From positions 1-64,000 of the forward strand of contig CAYRYD010000004.1 of assembly GCA_964428345.1 (NCBI GenBank): 64,000 nucleotides of DNA. Reading direction: 5' to 3'. Shown here piece by piece: positions 59,380 through 64,000 of the stretch. The notes below the pieces were generated by a model that saw only the letters and a list, made by a program, of their open reading frames with translations, was not told where the DNA came from and ran no database searches. A program made the translations under genes and the position numbers. The DNA is from JABDMH01 sp964428345 (GTDB taxonomy: Bacteria > Bacteroidota > Bacteroidia > Chitinophagales > Saprospiraceae). Numbering within the stretch: the stretch's first letter is position 1; each line of letters opens with the position of its first letter.

Positions 59380-61312
59380 TATTATTTACCATCAAAGATA
59401 AGTCCTTCCAGACAGAGTAATCCCGGGCATAAAAGTAATCGGCATCAGTTTGTGCCTGTTCTTCGTCTTCACGATAGAGCACAACAGCAGGGCTAAGTAT
59501 GCCCGGTTTCAGAGCCGGAAAAAAAATGCCGGCGTTGGCACTCCCGTAACTCACCCAGGTCTTCTTACCAGATAACACGGCTACCAGATTGCGGAAAAAC
59601 CCCCATTTCTGCTCAATCCGAAAAATGAGCAAAGGAGAAAGAATCAGACAGACCAGCGAGGCTGCGGTATCAAAGAGGCGTTTATTCCTTCTCAGGTAAT
59701 TTTCCCCCAGATTATACCGGATGTCGAAAGTGTACAGTTCGCCGCTGGAATTTCTCGAACTGCTGCCGACGATCCCCATGGGTTGCTGCGGGGCAATCTT
59801 ATACTGCAACCCCGCGCCCAAACGAGTCATCCAGCGCATAATCTCACTGGATGGGAGACCATCGGAACAAAAAATCACTTCGCGCACCTGGTGAAACCGG
59901 ACAATTTGATCCAAATGTTCTAAGTCTCCCAGATACCCTTCATCGGTCTGACCTGGATTGCGGCTGGTCACCAAACCGGCATAACTCATCGGATGTCCGT
60001 ATGATTTCAACAAACGCCTGATTTTGTCGGCTTGTTCAGGATGGCCAACCACAATGTATTTTTTCAGTTCCGGCTCCTGCAACGGCCAGCGTTTCCTGGT
60101 GATCCGGTGAAAAAGTGCCCTCAGGCTAAAGACTGTTGCTGCAACAATTGGTCCGGCTCCTAATACCAATGAGCGGGATGGTCTGAATGATTCGCCCAAA
60201 AATCCATAAACAGCAGCAACGGCTACCCACCCCACCAGGACACCTCTCAGAACCCTTCGCCATCTGAAGAGCTGATCATAAGCTCCGCTGAGCAAAAGGG
60301 AGATGGTCCATATACTGGCATAGAGAGCGATGTTCCAGTTAATTCCCGACAGGTCATAATAATGTGGATCATTGTAGTAAAACCTGGCCCACAATTGAGA
60401 AAATAATTTCAGTGAAGCAGCAATGCTCACCCACTCCAGAGCTGCCGGTCCAAACCTCTTCAATAATTGTCCCGAAACAGCGAACATTGCCCGTAAAACG
60501 ATACCAATCTGGAGAAATACCCGCAGCCACATGACCTGTCTTCCCGGGTAGTGTTTACGGGCAAAAATCTGCATGGCACCATAGAAGCGCCGGATGTAGG
60601 CTACACTATCCTTCTGCGTGCTTTCACCCTTAAAGTGAATGATGGTTGTTTCCGGATAATATATCAGCGAATAGCCCACCTGCTTGATCCGGTAGGAAAG
60701 ATCAATGTCTTCTCCATACATAAAAAAATCTTCGTCCAGCAATCCGCATTTGTCGAGCACATCTCTCCGTACCAGCATGAATGCACCCGTCAGGACATCG
60801 ACTTCATTGATCTCAAATTCGGATAAATGCCCCAGATAATATTCATTGAAGTACCGTGAGGCAGGAAAAAGAGCCGAAAGTCCAAGCGATTTAAACAACG
60901 CCACTCTGGGGCTGGGAAACCCCCGTTTTGATTCCGGCAGGAAATGACCGCTGCCGTCAATCATCCGGCATCCCAGCGCTCCAGCTTCAGGATGCATATC
61001 GAGATAAGTAACGGTTTTCTGGAGCGTGTCTTCCTGCAAAACGGTGTCCGGATTGAGCAATAAGATATATTCTCCCTTACTTTGCCTGATTCCGATGTTA
61101 TTGGCCCGGGAAAACCCCAGATTCGTTTCGTTCCTGATCAGAGTGAGGGAGGGATACTCCTTTTCAATGAAGGAAACCGATCCATCCGCGGAGGCATTGT
61201 CTACAATGATGATCTCATAGGAAAAATCAACTGCACTGGCCTGGATTGACTGAAGGAGCTGTCGCAGGAAGTACTTGACATTGTAATTGACAATAATAAT
61301 GGACAGCTTCAT
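59360..61312 (-). CDS. Glycosyltransferase family 2 fused to a degenerate sugar-transferase-like module
   Basis: The ATG at 61312 begins MKLSIIIVNYNV; a GTG four codons earlier overlaps recR. Residues of about 1-260 are a GT2 domain (IVDNASADGS, LLLNPDT as DxD-like, FFMYGEDIDLSYR). Several membrane segments follow, then a Rossmann-like domain (KYIVVGHPEQADKIRRLL, VIFCSDGLPS). The end resembles a bacterial sugar transferase (NKRLFDTAASLVCLILSPLLIFRIEQK, then YGSANAG and DYFYARDYSVWKDL). However, the usual KFRSM-like and PGITG catalytic motifs are not evident. It probably acts in surface polysaccharide assembly; the second module may be non-catalytic. Confidence 0.8.
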   Translation of the reverse strand: MKLSIIIVNYNVKYFLRQLLQSIQASAVDFSYEIIIVDNASADGSVSFIEKEYPSLTLIRNETNLGFSRANNIGIRQSKGEYILLLNPDTVLQEDTLQKTVTYLDMHPEAGALGCRMIDGSGHFLPESKRGFPSPRVALFKSLGLSALFPASRYFNEYYLGHLSEFEINEVDVLTGAFMLVRRDVLDKCGLLDEDFFMYGEDIDLSYRIKQVGYSLIYYPETTIIHFKGESTQKDSVAYIRRFYGAMQIFARKHYPGRQVMWLRVFLQIGIVLRAMFAVSGQLLKRFGPAALEWVSIAASLKLFSQLWARFYYNDPHYYDLSGINWNIALYASIWTISLLLSGAYDQLFRWRRVLRGVLVGWVAVAAVYGFLGESFRPSRSLVLGAGPIVAATVFSLRALFHRITRKRWPLQEPELKKYIVVGHPEQADKIRRLLKSYGHPMSYAGLVTSRNPGQTDEGYLGDLEHLDQIVRFHQVREVIFCSDGLPSSEIMRWMTRLGAGLQYKIAPQQPMGIVGSSSRNSSGELYTFDIRYNLGENYLRRNKRLFDTAASLVCLILSPLLIFRIEQKWGFFRNLVAVLSGKKTWVSYGSANAGIFFPALKPGILSPAVVLYREDEEQAQTDADYFYARDYSVWKDLSLMVNNIGKLGD

Positions 61313-61323
61313 GATACCAGTCA

Positions 61324-61941
61324 CTACCCTTGATTGCTATGGACAGCATATGGCAATCTGGCTAAAATAGACCGTCCGAGGGTGATTTCATCCGTATATT
61401 GCAGTTCACCGCCAAAAGCCACACCCCGGGCAATCTGACTGATGTTAACCTGACTCGAGGCAAGTTTTTTCGACAGGTAATAGACGGTCGTTTCTCCGTC
61501 GATGGTGGGACTTACGGCCATAATGATCTCCCGGGTAGCTTCGTTTTGCACTCTCTGCAGCAGACTTTCAATATTGAGATCTTCCGGTCCTACCCCTTCA
61601 ATGGGTGAAATTACCCCGCCCAGTACGTGATACGTACCGCTGTACTGGCCTGTTTCTTCGATGGCCATGATATCCTGGATATTTTCGACCACGCAAATTA
61701 AAGTCCTGTTGCGGGAGGGGTCGCCACAGATCACACAGAGGTCATCATCTGAAAGATTATGGCACTGACGGCAATGTCCGATCCTTGACAGGGCTTCCAG
61801 TGCTTTCTGAAACCGGGAAATTTTCTCTTTGGGCTGGTTTAGCAAATGTATCGCAATCCGGAGGGCACTCTTCTGGCCAATACCCGGAAGATCCGAGAAT
61901 GACTGAACTACCTCTTCCAGATTTCTTGATTGAATCTTCAT
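61324..61941 (-). CDS. recR: Recombination protein RecR
   Basis: A full-length 205-residue RecR. The helix-hairpin-helix is DLPGIGQKSALRIAIHLL. The zinc finger is C57-RQ-C60 and C69-VI-C72. The Toprim domain reads ICVVENIQDIMAIEETGQYSGTYHVLGGVISPIEGVGPEDL. It acts with RecO and RecF in gap repair. It is the first gene of the recR-GT-M20 operon. Confidence 0.97.
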   Translation of the reverse strand: MKIQSRNLEEVVQSFSDLPGIGQKSALRIAIHLLNQPKEKISRFQKALEALSRIGHCRQCHNLSDDDLCVICGDPSRNRTLICVVENIQDIMAIEETGQYSGTYHVLGGVISPIEGVGPEDLNIESLLQRVQNEATREIIMAVSPTIDGETTVYYLSKKLASSQVNISQIARGVAFGGELQYTDEITLGRSILARLPYAVHSNQG

Positions 61942-62104
61942 ACTGCAAAAATAACAATTCCGGCATGCACCTTAAACCATCTTTAGAAGCAACGTTACCC
62001 TCCGCCAGGAGATTTCAACTACCCGCCAATCCAAACAATCGATCTATCTGGGGATTCTTTATTAATTTAGCGATCTGAATTCAGATTAAATAAGATAATA
62101 CTTT

Positions 62105-63370
62105 ATGGCTCAGGTTATCAGAATGCCCCGGTTGAGTGACACAATGGAAGAGGGTGTGATTGTCGAGTGGTTAAAAAAAGAGGGAGATCCGGTCGAACCC
62201 GGAGATATATTAGCAGAAGTGGAGACCGACAAGGCCACCATGGAACTCGAGAATTACCACGAAGGCTATCTGCTTTACATCGGTGTCAAGGAAGGACCAG
62301 TGCCGGTAAATGGTATTCTGGCTGTCATAGGAGACAAAGGTGAGGACTACAAAGAAGCCCTGGCCGCCGCAGAAGGTCAGGTCGCCGAAGAGCCAGGCAG
62401 TAATGGCCTGGGGAAGGAAGATCAACCGGCAGGTAAAGCCGGAGTACAACACGACGAACCGGATGAATTGGTTCAGCAGGCTACCGTGAGCGTCGTTGAA
62501 GGTGCAGTGGACGAACGGATCAAGGCTTCGCCTTTGGCGAAAAAGATGGCCAGGGAAAGGGGAATCAATCTCCAGCAGGTGAAAGGCTCAGGTGAACTGG
62601 GCAGGATTGTTAAACAGGATATTCTGGCTTTCGAAGAATCGGCTGGGCCTGGCGTAGTTGCAGCTCCAGCCATCAGTCTGGCTGCCCCGGCAGAAAGCAA
62701 AGAAGTCATGGTCAGTCAGATGCGCAAGGCTATCGCACGCAGATTGAGTGAAAGCAAGTTTAGCGCCCCTCATTTCTATGTGACCACCGAAATCAATATG
62801 GATGAGGCAATCCGGTCCCGGAACCTACTCAATGAATCGGCACCTCCAAAGATCTCTTTTAACGACATGATCGTAAAAGCGGCAGCCGCCGCTCTCAGAA
62901 AACATCCGGCGGTCAACAGCAGCTGGTTGGGAGATAAGATACGGTTCAATGGAGAAGTCAATATCGGGGTAGCGGTAGCAGTACCTGACGGTTTGCTGGT
63001 ACCGGTGATCCGCAATACCGATCTGAAGTCATTCAGTCAGATCAACGAAGAGGTCAAGCAGCTTGCCGAGCTGGCCAGGGCCAAAAAACTCCAACCTGAG
63101 CAGATGCAGGGCAATACATTTACGATATCCAACCTGGGTATGTTTGATGTCGATGAGTTTACCGCCATCATCAATCCTCCGGATGCCTGTATTCTGGCTG
63201 TCGGATCGATCGTAGAAAAACCGATCGTAAGAAATGGACAAATTGTCATTGGCAATATGATGAAAGTGACCTTATCGAGTGATCACCGGGTGGTAGACGG
63301 AGCTACTGCTGCCCAATTTCTGCAGACCTTCAAGGGTTTGCTCGAAAGTCCCGTCAGGATGCTCCTTTGA
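62105..63370 (+). CDS. pdhC: Dihydrolipoamide acyltransferase (E2), probably pyruvate dehydrogenase
   Basis: A 421-residue E2 subunit. The lipoyl domain has its lysine at K43 in ETDKATME. A flexible Gly/Glu/Gln-rich linker follows, then the E1/E3-binding domain (KASPLAKKMARERGINLQQVKGSGELGRIVKQDI). The catalytic domain ends with SSDHRVVDGATAAQFLQTF, with the His and Asp of the active site. It transfers acetyl groups from lipoate to CoA. Only one lipoyl domain is visible. E1 and E3 genes are not in the window, so another 2-oxo-acid complex is not excluded. Confidence 0.92.
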   Translation: MAQVIRMPRLSDTMEEGVIVEWLKKEGDPVEPGDILAEVETDKATMELENYHEGYLLYIGVKEGPVPVNGILAVIGDKGEDYKEALAAAEGQVAEEPGSNGLGKEDQPAGKAGVQHDEPDELVQQATVSVVEGAVDERIKASPLAKKMARERGINLQQVKGSGELGRIVKQDILAFEESAGPGVVAAPAISLAAPAESKEVMVSQMRKAIARRLSESKFSAPHFYVTTEINMDEAIRSRNLLNESAPPKISFNDMIVKAAAAALRKHPAVNSSWLGDKIRFNGEVNIGVAVAVPDGLLVPVIRNTDLKSFSQINEEVKQLAELARAKKLQPEQMQGNTFTISNLGMFDVDEFTAIINPPDACILAVGSIVEKPIVRNGQIVIGNMMKVTLSSDHRVVDGATAAQFLQTFKGLLESPVRMLL

Positions 63371-63610
63371 CCGGACTCGCTTCCATCTGCTATCTGTCCA
63401 CTATCAAATCAAGGGGACAAACCTATGCATACCAGCGATGAGAGCACGTAACATGAATACGAAGAGAAGAAAAAACTAGGACTCCCACGATCCGGTCAGG
63501 ATTTCATCTTTTCCATCGACCTGCTTTGACTTCCTTAAAGAGGGGAGTCGAAGACTAGTCTCCAATCAATGTATCGAACGATCCAGAATCTAAACTTCGA
63601 AAATCAAACC

Positions 63611-64000
63611 TTAGTAGCCCGAATTTCGGTTACCGCTGTACTTTGGGCCCGGGCGGGAAGAACCTGGCGTACCTGAGCCGGCGTCGGGACCTTCCGGCAT
63701 TGGCATTTCCTGGTCATTTGGACCGGCAATGAGGAATTCCACTCTGCGGTTGATGTATTGCTGCATCTCCCTTTGCTTGTCGATATTGTGAGAATCCGGC
63801 AGATCCGGAACCAGCGGATCGGACTCTCCCCCATACTGGATCAGGAACCGGTTACGGGGTATGTCATACCGGCTGGTCAGGTATTCAATGGCTGCGTTGG
63901 CCCTCCGATAAGAAAGAACGGTATTGTAGTTATCCGGATTCCGGTTGTCTGCATAACCCTTTACCACCAGATTAACATTGGGATGTTGTTTTAGGACAGT
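63611..64000 (-). CDS. OmpA-family outer membrane protein, C-terminal fragment
   Basis: The last 129 codons of a gene cut by the window edge at 64000. The OmpA peptidoglycan-binding domain reads VLKQHPNVNLVVKGYADNR, NYNTVLSYRRANAAIEYLTSR, FLIQYGGESDP and INRRVEFLIAG. These include the conserved Asp and Arg for diaminopimelate binding. A Pro/Gly-rich tail with no obvious sorting motif ends it. The N-terminus lies outside the window. Confidence 0.85.
   Translation of the reverse strand, partial: TVLKQHPNVNLVVKGYADNRNPDNYNTVLSYRRANAAIEYLTSRYDIPRNRFLIQYGGESDPLVPDLPDSHNIDKQREMQQYINRRVEFLIAGPNDQEMPMPEGPDAGSGTPGSSRPGPKYSGNRNSGY

Noticed and set aside
1..64000. CRISPR arrays, tRNA or rRNA genes, prophage and conjugation genes
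   Set aside because: No regularly spaced repeats, no cloverleaf-like sequences and no phage or conjugation proteins were seen by eye; a dedicated search was not possible.
1..64000. A complete known defence island
   Set aside because: Only a broken higB with higA and an isolated HEPN-like gene were seen; no restriction, Cas, Abi or retron genes were recognised.

Overview
The window looks like a chromosomal piece of a Bacteroidota genome, most probably from the Saprospiria. The evidence is a fused lpxC/fabZ gene, three exported proteins with a type IX secretion (T9SS) C-terminal sorting domain, a carboxypeptidase-regulatory-type TonB-dependent receptor, a PF14121-type putative porin, A/T-rich leaders with few Shine-Dalgarno sequences, and several non-ATG starts. 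I found no rRNA, tRNA or CRISPR array. The lineage below phylum is an inference from gene content.

Layout. 1-2030 holds an attC-like hairpin with a small orphan ORF, then a SatD/DUF3307 pair behind two tandem operator-like repeats. 2049-6400 holds a lipoprotein polysaccharide deacetylase, a repeat-bearing intergenic region and a fibronectin-III T9SS protein with two short tandem-repeat tracts. 6441-9361 is an accessory patch: a MITE-like element, an Acr3 arsenite exporter, a higBA locus whose toxin gene carries three frameshifts, and a small alpha/beta-barrel protein. 9697-15724 pairs a TonB-dependent receptor with a T9SS protein built from two tandem 446-residue copies. 15991-24912 carries an LpxH-like phosphatase, an amidohydrolase, an orphan response regulator, a DJ-1/PfpI plus class 1 isoprenoid-synthase-like pair, a CoA transferase, a DapA-family aldolase, an isolated A/T-rich HEPN-like gene and an HD-domain protein. 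24909-30449 carries a T9SS-exported sugar dehydrogenase, a DUF1579-like protein and a three-gene overlapping operon (DMT transporter, O-methyltransferase, acetyltransferase). 30672-33314 carries a peroxiredoxin, the N-degron pair clpS-aat, and arsR-arsC with a palindromic ArsR-type operator. 33428-38945 carries a Tat-exported Gfo/Idh/MocA oxidoreductase, a quinohemoprotein dehydrogenase, and a Rieske oxygenase coupled to a lipase.

The right third is mainly core metabolism: alaS, an M23 peptidase, gatB, a MerR regulator, the lipid A operon lpxD-lpxC/fabZ-lpxA with a lone ABC ATPase, hemC-(degenerate exonuclease)-hemD-recN, fabI, a porin, a LOG-family protein, an NtrC-type regulator that appears to lack its DNA-binding domain, recR with a fused glycosyltransferase and an M20 hydrolase, the E2 subunit of a 2-oxo-acid dehydrogenase, and the end of an OmpA-family gene cut by the window edge.

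The most interesting signals are: the SatD operators with the SatD/DUF3307 pair; the DJ-1/isoprenoid-synthase pair; the exonuclease-like protein between hemC and hemD with most catalytic residues replaced; the broken higB beside an intact higA; the 1338-bp in-gene duplication; the HTH-less NtrC protein; and the glycosyltransferase fused to a degenerate sugar-transferase module. No single cluster is clearly a wholly new defence or mobile system. Domain calls come from reading motifs by eye and were not checked by database search.
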